31,684 nucleotides of DNA from a virus. Under the pieces are notes generated by a model. It made no database searches. It was given only the letters and a program-made list of their open reading frames with translations, and was not told where the DNA came from. Each line of letters begins with the position of its first letter. Position 1 is the first letter of the stretch. The stretch lies in IMG/VR virus record IMGVR_UViG_3300042540_000254, positions 1-31,684 of that record. One strand, written 5' to 3'. A program made the position numbers and the translations under genes. Positions 1 to 7,669 of the stretch are shown here, in pieces.

Positions 1-1355
1 TGGCTGCTGCTTATGCGTTTTGGTTGGTGTTTTTTGCTCCTGACCGTTATATTATTATGTTGAGCCGAACCGAGCGTGAGGCGGCGAAACTGCTCGCTAA
101 AAGCAAGTATGGTTACCGTTTTCTGCCTGTGTGGATGAAGGAGCGTGGACCGTCACAGGTGACGGACCACCAGTTGAAAATGGTTTTTAATAACGAGTCA
201 TCGGTTGAGTCGTTGCCATCGGGCAGCGACCCTGCTCGTGGTGAATCGGTGTATTTGGTGATTGTGGACGAGTGGGCGTTTTTGCCGAACCCTGAAGAGG
301 CGTGGGCTTCTATTGAACCAATTACCGATGTCGGTGGTCGGGTTATCGGCTTGTCCACCGCTAATGGTTCAGGAAACTTTTACCATCAACTATGGGTTGG
401 CTCGCAGACTGGTTCCAACAAGTTCAAGGGTATTTTCTTCCCGTGGGATGCTGATGGCGAGCGTGACGAGGACTGGTATAGCGCCAAGGCGATGAATATG
501 CAGCCATGGCAGATGCATCAAGAGTATCCACGCTTCCCCGAGGAAGCGTTTATCAAGTCAGGCAACCCTGTTTTCAACATTGACCTGTTGGATGAGATGC
601 CAACGATTGAACCTGACCAAGGGTATTATCATTTGTTTTCGGATGGGAATGGTGAGTTCCGTGCCGCTGAGGATGGTGAATTATCGGTGTGGCAGTTCCC
701 TGACCCTGAGGGTGTTTATGTGATTGCGGCGGATGTCGCCGAAGGTTTGTCGCATGGCGACTACAGTTCTGCCCACATAATTGACGCTAGGAATGGTATT
801 ATTGTTGCTCATTGGCATGGACATATTGAGCCAGATACTTTCGGGGAACAGTTGGCTGAATTGGGTTGGTGGTATAATACTGCCCTGTTGGGGATTGAAA
901 ACAACAACCACGGTTTAACCACCTTGAAGGCTGCTCAGAAGCATGGCTACAGGAATTTGTATAAGCAGCGCCGTTTGGCGCATGTTCGCCCTGAGCAGAC
1001 TGATATTTTGGGGTGGCGGACGACCGCCACCACTAAGCCGTTGGCTATTGATGAACTGGCTGGCGCTCTCAGGGATGGGTCTATTGAGGTGTATTGTGCG
1101 AGAACGATTGCCGAGTTACGGACCTATGTCCGTAAGGAGAACGGAAAGATGGCTGGTAGCCCTCATGATGACCGTGTAATGTCGCTGGCTATTGCCAACC
1201 AGATGTTGAAGTATGTGTGGCTTCCTGAGTATCGTGCGGACTTGTCTGCGCCGAAAAATAGTTTATTGTGGTGGGAGCAGCACATGTTTGACCCGTATGG
1301 GTCAAATAAGGTGCCGATTGGTGCGCATAATGTTCGGAAACGGACCCCTTTCTAG
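1..1355 (+). CDS. terL: Terminase large subunit, 5'-truncated by window edge
   Basis: ATP-driven motor and nuclease that packages DNA into the procapsid. The reading frame is open from base 3, so the N-terminus, including the Walker A loop, lies outside the window. Numbering from codon 24, the Walker B strand VYLVIVDEW is at residues 76-84 and is followed by the coupling-type motif STANG at 111-115. The RNase H-like nuclease shows the expected acidic residues: D237 in AADVAEG, E292 in GIENNNHG and D382/D383 in PHDDR. This fits the C-terminal three quarters of a large terminase. A small zinc-ribbon gene follows 22 bases later and then the portal. Assignment is firm; the true start cannot be seen. 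Confidence 0.93.
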   Translation, partial: AAAYAFWLVFFAPDRYIIMLSRTEREAAKLLAKSKYGYRFLPVWMKERGPSQVTDHQLKMVFNNESSVESLPSGSDPARGESVYLVIVDEWAFLPNPEEAWASIEPITDVGGRVIGLSTANGSGNFYHQLWVGSQTGSNKFKGIFFPWDADGERDEDWYSAKAMNMQPWQMHQEYPRFPEEAFIKSGNPVFNIDLLDEMPTIEPDQGYYHLFSDGNGEFRAAEDGELSVWQFPDPEGVYVIAADVAEGLSHGDYSSAHIIDARNGIIVAHWHGHIEPDTFGEQLAELGWWYNTALLGIENNNHGLTTLKAAQKHGYRNLYKQRRLAHVRPEQTDILGWRTTATTKPLAIDELAGALRDGSIEVYCARTIAELRTYVRKENGKMAGSPHDDRVMSLAIANQMLKYVWLPEYRADLSAPKNSLLWWEQHMFDPYGSNKVPIGAHNVRKRTPF

Positions 1356-1377
1356 GGAACAATGGCTGTATTTGTGT

Positions 1378-1599
1378 ATGGAATTGATATGCGACACTTG
1401 TCAAACACAGTTTTTTGTGGAACAGATGCCTCATCGGGGGTCAATCTGTTTCAAATGCCATGTTAAAGGTATTCGTTTGGGTTTTACGCATGGTCAGGAG
1501 GACTTTCATGGTCCTACTATTCGTGAGCGTCAGCGTCAAACTGTTGCGCAGGCTAAGATTAACGGGTATAATGCTGAACCCGTCACAAACTGGATGTAA
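1378..1599 (+). CDS. Small zinc-ribbon protein
   Basis: A 73-residue protein between terminase and portal. Two CxxC knuckles, C5/C8 and C24/C27, form a zinc ribbon; the C-terminal half (FHGPTIRERQRQ) is basic and polar. I chose the ATG at 1378 because the longer open frame overlaps terL and its upstream part looks like read-through of another frame. Small zinc-ribbon proteins are common in phages and often bind nucleic acid or partner proteins, but the role here is unknown. Confidence 0.7.
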   Translation: MELICDTCQTQFFVEQMPHRGSICFKCHVKGIRLGFTHGQEDFHGPTIRERQRQTVAQAKINGYNAEPVTNWM

Positions 1600-1602
1600 T
1601 GC

Positions 1603-1809
1603 GTGTCCTCGGCGGTCTGGGTCCCGATTGCGGTCGCAATTATCACAGGACCAGTCGTTGTGGTATTACAAAAACTTCGCAAAGAGAATACCGACCAGCA
1701 CGCACAGGGACAGATTCTTTTACGAATGATAGGCAAGAAGGTTGATGCAATAGGCAGTAAACTTGACAACCATATCGGTTGGCATGATGGTCAGAAGGAC
1801 GCAGAATAA
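1603..1809 (+). CDS. One-helix membrane protein, DUF2746-like (holin candidate)
   Basis: A 68-residue protein from a GTG start three bases after the preceding stop. Residues 6-22 (WVPIAVAIITGPVVVVL) form one strong membrane helix, followed by a charged helix and the ending NHIGWHDGQ. This layout resembles the short DUF2746-type proteins of actinobacterial phages, some of which are annotated as holins (recalled, not searched). It sits in the structural operon rather than beside a lysin, so a holin role is only a suggestion. Its TAA overlaps the portal ATG by one base (TAATG), which implies translational coupling. Confidence 0.6.
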   Translation: MSSAVWVPIAVAIITGPVVVVLQKLRKENTDQHAQGQILLRMIGKKVDAIGSKLDNHIGWHDGQKDAE

Positions 1810-3512
1810 TGGCGAAAAAGTCGGCAGCAGACTATTTGAAGCAGTACAAGCAACGCTTAGATGCCTCTAAGCGTTGGCGTAAAGATGAAGGTTATGATGC
1901 TACTTGGAAGCGTATGCGTGACATGTACCGTGGCTACCAGTTTGACGACTATCGCAACGAGGACAGAATTCTGGTCAATGTTGCTTTTTCATCGGTGAAT
2001 GTTATTTCCCCTAGTGTGTCGGTGAACTTTCCGAAGATTACGGTTAATGCTGTTAATCCCGATAATGCTGCTAATGCGGTTATTGCTGAAGCGGTTGTGA
2101 ACTATTGGTGGCGTTACAAGGATATTCGTACCGAGTTCCGCCGTGCCGTTAAGGATTCTTTGATTATGGGGCATGGCTGGGTTAAGACTGGCTATCGTTT
2201 CATTGAGGAAGAAGTTGTTGGTGAAGAAGATGATGCCAACGACATCACTGAAGGTGGTGAGGTGACTTCTACGACTGTTGTGGTTGAGGATTCGCCGTTT
2301 GCTGAGCGTGTCAGCCCGATGGATGTGTTTGTGGACCCAGATGCTACCAGTATGCGTGACATTAAGTGGATTGCGCAGCGTATCCGCCGCCCAATCGCTG
2401 AGGTTCGTGCCGACAAGCGTTACTCTAAGGCTGCCCGTGAAAAGGTTTCTGTTATGGCGGTTAGCCGCTATGCGGATGACCCGTCACGCAAAAAGATTAA
2501 TGACAAGAATCAGGGCTATGCCGAAATTTGGGAATTTTATGATGTTGTAGCCAAGAAGATGTCGGTGTTCTGTGAGGGTTCTGACCTGTTTCTTGTGAAG
2601 CCGATGCCGATGCCTTATTCGTTTGGTCATCCGTTCACGATGCTCAGGAATTATGATGTCCCCGATGAGTTCTATCCGATTGGTGACCTTGAGGCTATTG
2701 AGGCACTCCAAAAGGAGTTGAACGAAACTAGAACCCAGATGATGAATCATCGTAAGAAGTTTAGCCGCAAGTACCTCTATAAGGAGTCGGCGTTTGACCA
2801 GTTGGGTCGCACCGCTCTTGAGTCCGATGAGGACAATGTGATGGTGCCTGTGATGTCGGACGACCCGATTGGGTCGGTAGTTGAGGCATTCCCAGCGGTT
2901 ATCAACCCACCCGAGTTTTATAATCAGTCCAACACGATTATCGGGGATATTGACCGAATCTCTGGTGTGTCTGAGTTCCAGCGTGGTGCTGTGTCTGAAA
3001 TTCGCCGCTCGGCAACCGAGGTTGGGCTTTTGCAGGATGCCGCTAATGCCAGAACTTCTGATAAGTTGGCGATGGTTGAACATGCTATCGCTGAGGTTGG
3101 TCGCCGCATGGTTGCTCTTGCCCGTCAGTTTATGACCCAAGAGCAGGCTGCCCGAATCATGGGTAAAGATGGTGAACCTGTGTGGATTCAGTTTGACCGT
3201 GACTATCTGGAAGGTGACTTTGACTTTGAGGTTGCGGCTGGCTCCACCCAACCTGTGAACGAGTCGTTCCGCCGTCAGATGGCACTCCAAATGGTTGACG
3301 CTATGGCACCGTTCGCTGGAGCAGGAATCGTTGACATGCCCCGACTCGCAGCGTATGTGTTGCAGTTCGGTTTCGGTGTGAAGAACCCTGACGAGTTTAT
3401 GGTTCAGCAGCAGCCGCAGATGCCTCAGGCACCAGCGGCAGGTCAACCCCCGATGGCTGCTCCCCCTTCTGTCCCTGCTGAAGTGCCGCAAAATATTCCT
3501 CCGTTTGCCTAA
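1809..3512 (+). CDS. Portal protein
   Basis: A 567-residue protein forming the ring at the head vertex through which DNA enters and to which the neck attaches. Its position between terminase and scaffold, its length and its content fit podovirus portals. The central RKYLYKESAF region, SGVSEFQRGA and the long helical stretch with EIRRSATEVGLLQ (about residues 395-415) are typical portal wing/stem elements. The C-terminus is low-complexity, rich in Gln, Pro and Ala (about residues 535-560). It starts at an ATG overlapping the preceding stop and ends just before a stem-loop. Confidence 0.9.
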   Translation: MAKKSAADYLKQYKQRLDASKRWRKDEGYDATWKRMRDMYRGYQFDDYRNEDRILVNVAFSSVNVISPSVSVNFPKITVNAVNPDNAANAVIAEAVVNYWWRYKDIRTEFRRAVKDSLIMGHGWVKTGYRFIEEEVVGEEDDANDITEGGEVTSTTVVVEDSPFAERVSPMDVFVDPDATSMRDIKWIAQRIRRPIAEVRADKRYSKAAREKVSVMAVSRYADDPSRKKINDKNQGYAEIWEFYDVVAKKMSVFCEGSDLFLVKPMPMPYSFGHPFTMLRNYDVPDEFYPIGDLEAIEALQKELNETRTQMMNHRKKFSRKYLYKESAFDQLGRTALESDEDNVMVPVMSDDPIGSVVEAFPAVINPPEFYNQSNTIIGDIDRISGVSEFQRGAVSEIRRSATEVGLLQDAANARTSDKLAMVEHAIAEVGRRMVALARQFMTQEQAARIMGKDGEPVWIQFDRDYLEGDFDFEVAAGSTQPVNESFRRQMALQMVDAMAPFAGAGIVDMPRLAAYVLQFGFGVKNPDEFMVQQQPQMPQAPAAGQPPMAAPPSVPAEVPQNIPPFA

Positions 3513-3522
3513 CTAGGGAACG

Positions 3523-3547
3523 GGGTTGCTCATATATAGAGCAACCC
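3523..3547 (+). terminator. Intergenic stem-loop after portal gene
   Basis: A perfect 9-bp stem GGGTTGCTC / GAGCAACCC around a 7-base loop ATATATA, between the portal stop and the scaffold ribosome-binding site. No clear T-run follows, so it may be a weak terminator, an attenuator or an mRNA-stability hairpin that sets the portal-to-scaffold ratio, rather than a full intrinsic terminator. Confidence 0.6.
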
Positions 3548-3574
3548 TCTAGGACTCTAGGAGAATACAACATA

Positions 3575-4360
3575 ATGACTGATGAAGTCGTAAGCACGCC
3601 TGCCGTGGAACCCTCTGGGTCACCCGTTACGGAGAGCGTTTCAGATGCCCCCGATACACCCGTTCTCAGCGTGGACGAGTACGCTAATTATAAGGTACCC
3701 GTCAAGTTGGATGGTGAGGAACTGCAAGTTCCGTTGAGTGAGGCTATTGCTGGTTATCAGCGTCAAGCGGATTATACCCGTAAGACCCAAGAACTTGCCC
3801 AGCAGCGTGAACAGTTTCAATTTGCTTCTGCTTTGCAGACTGCGTTGGAGCGTGACCCTGCCGCAACTCTTGATTTGTTGAGTAAGCATTATGGTATCAG
3901 CCGTGAGGCTGCTGCCGATATGGTTGCTCAGGCTGATGAGTTTGATTCTCTGGACCCTGTGGAACAGAAGTATCGTGAATTGGACCAGCGGATTGCTTCG
4001 TTTGAGGAATACCAGAATCAGCAGCAAGTTGAGCGAGAGATTCAAAGGTTGCAGGCTCGGTATCAGGATTTTGATGTAAGTGAAGTGGTCACTCACGCCT
4101 TGAAGGTGGGGTCCACCGACCTTGAAGGTACATACAAGCAGTTGGCGTTTGACAAAATGATGCGCAAAATGGAATTAGAATCGCAGGCTAAACAGCATGT
4201 GGAGCAGCAAGATAATGCTGTTCTGGAAGCAAAAAGGGCTGCGGCTGTGGTTTCTGGTGGGGCTTCGGCTACCGCCAATACTACGAATGATTCTTTTGAG
4301 CCTATCACTAGTGTCGCCGAGGCTTGGGCTGCTGCTAAGCGTCAAATGGGTGCAAGTTAG
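3575..4360 (+). CDS. Head scaffolding protein
   Basis: A 261-residue acidic protein that templates capsid assembly. The N-terminal 40 residues are rich in Pro, Ser, Thr and acidic residues and probably disordered. Then come the KVPVKLDGEE strand and GYQRQADYTRKTQELA, a motif I know from scaffold proteins of many environmental phages. Residues about 65-215 are almost wholly helical with strong coiled-coil character (QNQQQVEREIQRLQARYQ). The C-terminal helix, about 240-261, is the usual capsid-binding end. It lies directly before the capsid gene, as expected, with TAGGAG upstream of the ATG. Confidence 0.88.
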   Translation: MTDEVVSTPAVEPSGSPVTESVSDAPDTPVLSVDEYANYKVPVKLDGEELQVPLSEAIAGYQRQADYTRKTQELAQQREQFQFASALQTALERDPAATLDLLSKHYGISREAAADMVAQADEFDSLDPVEQKYRELDQRIASFEEYQNQQQVEREIQRLQARYQDFDVSEVVTHALKVGSTDLEGTYKQLAFDKMMRKMELESQAKQHVEQQDNAVLEAKRAAAVVSGGASATANTTNDSFEPITSVAEAWAAAKRQMGAS

Positions 4361-4397
4361 TCCCTCAAACCCCCTAGTATTACTTTAAGGAGTAATC

Positions 4398-5336
4398 ATG
4401 TCAAACCCAAACTTTGATGCGTTGCTTTCAACAACGCTCGCAAACTACCGTGACCAACTCACGGACAACATCTTCACGGCACGCCCGTTGACCTACTTCC
4501 TTTCGGATAAGGGTCGCATCCGCATGCTGAATGGTGGTACGAAGATTGTTGAACCGCTCATCTACGGTCAGAACAGCACCGTGGCATCGTACAGTGGCTA
4601 CGACACCATCTCGCTGACGGCTCAGTCGGGCATCACCGCAGCCGAGTACGACTGGAAGCAGTACGCTGCATCCATCGCCATCTCGGGAATTGAAGAGGCT
4701 AAGAACAATGGCGAGCAGGAAATCATCAACCTGCTTGAGGCTAAGATTATGCAGGCTGAAGAGTCCATGCGTGAAGGCTTCAACCAGATGTTCTTCGCAG
4801 ACGGAACGGGCAACAGCGGCAAGGACTGGAACGGTCTTGGCAACATCGTTGAGGCTTCGGGAACCGTTGGTGGAATCAACCGTGCAACCGCTGGCAACGA
4901 GTACTGGCGTTCGTACGAGGAGAACACCGCAGGTGCTTTGACCCTCGCCCAGATGGCAACGGCGTACAACAGCGTGTCGGTTGGTAACGACCACCCAGAC
5001 ATGGTGCTGACGACCCAGACCCTGTACGAGAAGTACGAGTCGCTGCTCCAGCCGCAACTCCGCTACACCGACACCAAGACGGCAGATGCTGGTTTCCAGA
5101 ACCTGCTGTTCAAGGCTGCTCCAGTGGTGTACGATGAGCATTGCACCGCTGGTGTCGTGTACTTCCTGAATAGCAAGTACCTGACCCTTGTGGGTCACAC
5201 GGGTAAGTGGTTCGCTCAGACGGAGTTCGTCCGCCCAGAGAACCTTGATGCCCGTTATGCACTCATCATGTGCTACGGTAACCTGACCTGCCGTAATGCG
5301 GCTAAGCAGGGTAAGTTGACCGCCAAGACCGCCTAA
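4398..5336 (+). CDS. Major capsid protein
   Basis: A 312-residue HK97-fold-type capsid protein. Support comes from position after scaffold, size, the start pattern (NFDALLSTTLANYRDQLTDNIF), the long helix LLEAKIMQAEESMREGFNQMFF at about 114-136 and the C-terminal beta-rich P-domain-like part (VVYDEHCTAGVVYFLNSKYL). It has a strong AAGGAG ribosome-binding site and is followed by the strongest terminator in the window. Codon choice differs from neighbours: C-ending codons (AAC, GAC, ATC, ACC, TAC) dominate, whereas adjacent genes prefer T-ending ones. This fits selection for very high expression. No capsid protease gene is seen nearby. Confidence 0.9.
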   Translation: MSNPNFDALLSTTLANYRDQLTDNIFTARPLTYFLSDKGRIRMLNGGTKIVEPLIYGQNSTVASYSGYDTISLTAQSGITAAEYDWKQYAASIAISGIEEAKNNGEQEIINLLEAKIMQAEESMREGFNQMFFADGTGNSGKDWNGLGNIVEASGTVGGINRATAGNEYWRSYEENTAGALTLAQMATAYNSVSVGNDHPDMVLTTQTLYEKYESLLQPQLRYTDTKTADAGFQNLLFKAAPVVYDEHCTAGVVYFLNSKYLTLVGHTGKWFAQTEFVRPENLDARYALIMCYGNLTCRNAAKQGKLTAKTA

Positions 5337-5359
5337 GTAGCGTCTGGGAACAACTGAAT

Positions 5360-5389
5360 AATGGTGGGGGGAGAAATCCCCCCACCATT
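5360..5389 (+). terminator. Strong intrinsic terminator after capsid gene
   Basis: A 13-bp perfect stem (AATGGTGGGGGGA with its complement TCCCCCCACCATT) closed by a GAAA tetraloop, followed by TTCTTATTT. The stem, the GNRA loop and the T-rich tail are those of an efficient Rho-independent terminator. It separates the heavily expressed scaffold/capsid segment from the downstream minor structural genes and would also protect the capsid mRNA 3' end. Confidence 0.88.
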
Positions 5390-5408
5390 TCTTATTTAAG
5401 GAGTAATA

Positions 5409-5888
5409 ATGCCTAAGAAGCAGGGTCTTGATGACTTGGGAAAGATTGCCAGAGAGGCGCTTGAAAGACTTTCCAAAGGCGGCAAAAAGGCTAAGGAAAC
5501 AACGAAGTTGTATGCCTCTGCCACAAAGAGCGGTCAAAAGATGTTGGCTGACCGTGAGGCTCGCCGTCAGTTTACCCGAAAGAATTTCCCCGACCGCATT
5601 GAGCGCACGAACTACCGTAATGCTGTTAGACGAGACATTCGTGAAGAAGGCGGAATTATGGGTTATAGTTCACCGCTTGGCAAACCGAAGAAAAGTGGAC
5701 CTTCTCCTGTAGCGAAGAAGGCTGCAAAAAAGGTTTCTGCAAAGAAGGCGCCATCAAAGAAGGCTGCCAGCAAGGCTAAGAACGACATTCCCGACCCAGA
5801 CTTTAGAGGTAAGGTTTACAATAAGAAGGGTGGCATCACGAAGTCCTATAAGGATTCGGTTATGCGCCGTAGTGCAGGGGATTATTAA
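5409..5888 (+). CDS. Lys-rich basic protein with histone-like AKKA tail
   Basis: A 159-residue very basic protein, first of three basic genes after the capsid terminator. Residues about 1-90 are helical and charged. Residues about 93-128 are an Ala/Lys/Pro tract (KKAAKKVSAKKAPSKKAA) like the tail of histone H1 and phage DNA-condensing proteins. The end is SMRR-like (DSVMRRSAGDY). The TAAGGAG ribosome-binding site is strong. A virion or DNA-binding role is plausible from composition and place, but I recognise no domain. Confidence 0.75.
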   Translation: MPKKQGLDDLGKIAREALERLSKGGKKAKETTKLYASATKSGQKMLADREARRQFTRKNFPDRIERTNYRNAVRRDIREEGGIMGYSSPLGKPKKSGPSPVAKKAAKKVSAKKAPSKKAASKAKNDIPDPDFRGKVYNKKGGITKSYKDSVMRRSAGDY

Positions 5889-5890
5889 TT

Positions 5891-6328
5891 ATGGCACAAG
5901 CACGCAAGCCTAAGGGTATTATTGACGATATCGGCAAGGCTATTGCTAAGGCTGTGAAGGCTGGTAAGACCGATGAGGTTGCTCGTCTGCGTAGTTTGCA
6001 AAATACTTATATGAATGATGCGGCTAGGATGAAGGCTGGGACGAACGAGTTGCGCCGTCAATGGTCTAATCGTGCTGGTCGTTCCATGCATGCAGAAAAG
6101 GCTGCTGAGACTGCCACCTCCAAGGCTAGAAGGATTCGTGAGGAGGGTCGTGTGCGTGGTATCCAGCAGAAGTCACGAGCGTTGGGTGTCAAGGAGCAGG
6201 CTAACCCTCGTGCCGCCGCCGAGAAGGCTTATAAGCAGGTTGAGAAGCGTAAGGCTGTCCGTGCTGCTGGTGGCGTGAATTCACCCAAAAGGGTTCAGGC
6301 TCGCCGTGCAAAGCGTGGTGCCAAGTAA
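5891..6328 (+). CDS. Basic helical protein, probable virion component
   Basis: A 145-residue protein, Lys/Arg/Ala-rich throughout with no acidic domain. The N-terminal GIIDDIGKAIAKAVKAG could form an amphipathic helix; the rest (KAAETATSKARRIREE) is charged helix, ending in RVQARRAKRGAK. It begins two bases after the preceding stop and its own TAA overlaps the next ATG. Sited between capsid and adaptor genes, it is likely a minor head or internal protein. Function unknown. Confidence 0.72.
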   Translation: MAQARKPKGIIDDIGKAIAKAVKAGKTDEVARLRSLQNTYMNDAARMKAGTNELRRQWSNRAGRSMHAEKAAETATSKARRIREEGRVRGIQQKSRALGVKEQANPRAAAEKAYKQVEKRKAVRAAGGVNSPKRVQARRAKRGAK

Positions 6329-6696
6329 TGGACATTAACGACCTTGCCAATCTGATTCAGGGTAAGCAGAAGAATACTTCTGCGAACCCGTACGCTCAGA
6401 TGCTGAATAAGGTTGCTGGTAAGACCGTTAAGGGTGCCTCCAAGGCTGGTAAAAAGTCTTTTGACATTATGTCGGTTCTTGCCGACATGATTCTTCCTGT
6501 TACTGAGGCAACCAATATTGCTGAGGGTCGTGGTAAGCCAGCGGATTATGGTTGGATTGCCGCCAATTTTACCCCTGTTGGTAAGGTTGGCAAGGGTATT
6601 AAGGCTGGTGCTAAGGCTACCAAGGCTGGGGCTAAGGCGGCTGCAGCCACTACGGATGACCTGCTGCGAGCGTTTGCCCGTTTAATTAAGCCATAA
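6328..6696 (+). CDS. Small basic protein with hydrophobic Gly/Ala segments
   Basis: A 122-residue protein. After a polar start come KTVKGASKAGKKS, a hydrophobic segment about 47-61 (FDIMSVLADMILPVT), then AANFTPVGKVGKGIKAGAKATKAG, a Gly/Ala/Lys repeat that could be membrane-active or amphipathic. Such GKGIKAGAK patterns occur in phage proteins annotated as internal or membrane-interacting, but no family is certain. It is coupled to the upstream gene by a TAATG overlap. A small GGGGAA/TTCCCC stem-loop (6700-6714) lies between it and the next gene. Confidence 0.7.
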   Translation: MDINDLANLIQGKQKNTSANPYAQMLNKVAGKTVKGASKAGKKSFDIMSVLADMILPVTEATNIAEGRGKPADYGWIAANFTPVGKVGKGIKAGAKATKAGAKAAAATTDDLLRAFARLIKP

Positions 6697-6722
6697 TTTG
6701 GGGAACATTTCCCCTATTTGTG

Positions 6723-6956
6723 ATGAACAACAATTCTGTCCCCGCCCATGCCTATTATGGCTCTCCTGTAAATAGTTATCGGGCAGCCGCTATTGCGGAT
6801 GCCCATATTGCTCCTCCCAGCGGACCGTATCTTGGTCGTGGGGATAAGTGTGAAGGCAATGATGATACCTGTGGTGCTAATAAGGTGCGTGGACAGAAGT
6901 TCTGTGCTGGGCATATGAAGCGTGCCAAGGCTGAGATTCCGAAGGATGCTGCTTAA
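6723..6956 (+). CDS. Small Cys/His protein (likely zinc-binding)
   Basis: A 77-residue protein from the ATG at 6723; a GTG directly before it would add one residue. Pro/Ala-rich N-terminal 35 residues are followed by a compact Cys/His set, CEGNDDTC ... FCAGHMKRAK, giving three Cys and one His for one zinc. The ending CxGH-basic is a pattern I have seen in short phage proteins of unknown role. Its stop overlaps the adaptor start (TAATG), placing it in the connector operon. Confidence 0.68.
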   Translation: MNNNSVPAHAYYGSPVNSYRAAAIADAHIAPPSGPYLGRGDKCEGNDDTCGANKVRGQKFCAGHMKRAKAEIPKDAA

Positions 6957-7666
6957 TGGCTTATGTAAAGATGACGGCTGCGGATTTGCGGCAAACGGTT
7001 CGTGACATCACCGATTTGGATGCTGACGACCTGCCAGATTCATTGCTGAACCTGTATATTCGTGACGGCTATTATCGTATTTTGGACCTTGAAAAGCGTT
7101 GGACTTTCTTGGAAAAGTCGTTTACTTTCAACACGATTACCAACCAGCGTGGTTATACTATTAGCAATTTTACTGGTGACCCCATCAGCGAGGTTGTGTC
7201 TATTGTGGACCCGACTGGATTGGGTTTGCGTTTGGACATGATTGGTTACGATGAGGCTGAGCGAACCTATATTGGGTCTAATGATATTGCTGGTGACCCA
7301 CTATTTTATGCTGTGTGGGAAGGCAAGATTCATCTGTATCCGAAGCCGAATAATGTGCGCACCTTGACGGTGCGTGGTTATCGTGAACCGATTGATTGGA
7401 TTACTTCTGAGGGCGATGTTGATGCATCGCCGAATCTGCATTTCCCGTTGGCGTATTATGCGTGCAGCCGTGTGTATCAGCGTCTTGAAGATTCGGTGAT
7501 GGCTGCCGAGTATAAGCGTGCATTTGATGAGGGTGTGCTGCTGGCTAAAGAAGCGATTCTGAAGCCATCCAGCCATGCGCATATGGTGTTGTCTGCTGGT
7601 CGCACTAAGGGTCGTCCGACCTATCAGGGGTGGTTGCAGAATCTTGGTAAGACGCTGGGGCAGTAA
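6956..7666 (+). CDS. Head-tail adaptor (neck) protein
   Basis: A 236-residue protein between the head genes and the tail nozzle. The N-terminus (TAADLRQTVRDITDLDADDLPDSLLNLY) is the helical start typical of gp4/gp11-type adaptors. A beta-rich middle (KIHLYPKPNNVRTLTVRGYREP) and a helical end (DSVMAAEYKRAFDEGVLLAKEA) follow. Podovirus adaptors bind the portal ring and receive the tail nozzle. The assignment rests on architecture and gene order, not on a catalytic motif. Confidence 0.75.
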   Translation: MAYVKMTAADLRQTVRDITDLDADDLPDSLLNLYIRDGYYRILDLEKRWTFLEKSFTFNTITNQRGYTISNFTGDPISEVVSIVDPTGLGLRLDMIGYDEAERTYIGSNDIAGDPLFYAVWEGKIHLYPKPNNVRTLTVRGYREPIDWITSEGDVDASPNLHFPLAYYACSRVYQRLEDSVMAAEYKRAFDEGVLLAKEAILKPSSHAHMVLSAGRTKGRPTYQGWLQNLGKTLGQ

Positions 7667-7669
7667 CCC

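Noticed and set aside
1362-1466. 34-codon frame from ATG 1362
   Set aside because: It overlaps the better-supported zinc-ribbon gene in another frame and gives no sensible protein.
2484-3491. 335-codon open frame antisense to the portal gene
   Set aside because: It mirrors the codon bias of the portal gene, has no ribosome-binding site and gives a His/Arg/Leu-rich sequence with no domain.
3925-3960. CTGATGAGT on the + strand within the scaffold gene
   Set aside because: It is ordinary coding sequence (Ala-Asp-Glu) without paired GAAA side or stems.
4428-5537. 369-codon open frame antisense to the capsid gene
   Set aside because: A by-product of the unusual codon choice of the capsid gene; it crosses the strong terminator and encodes no recognisable protein.
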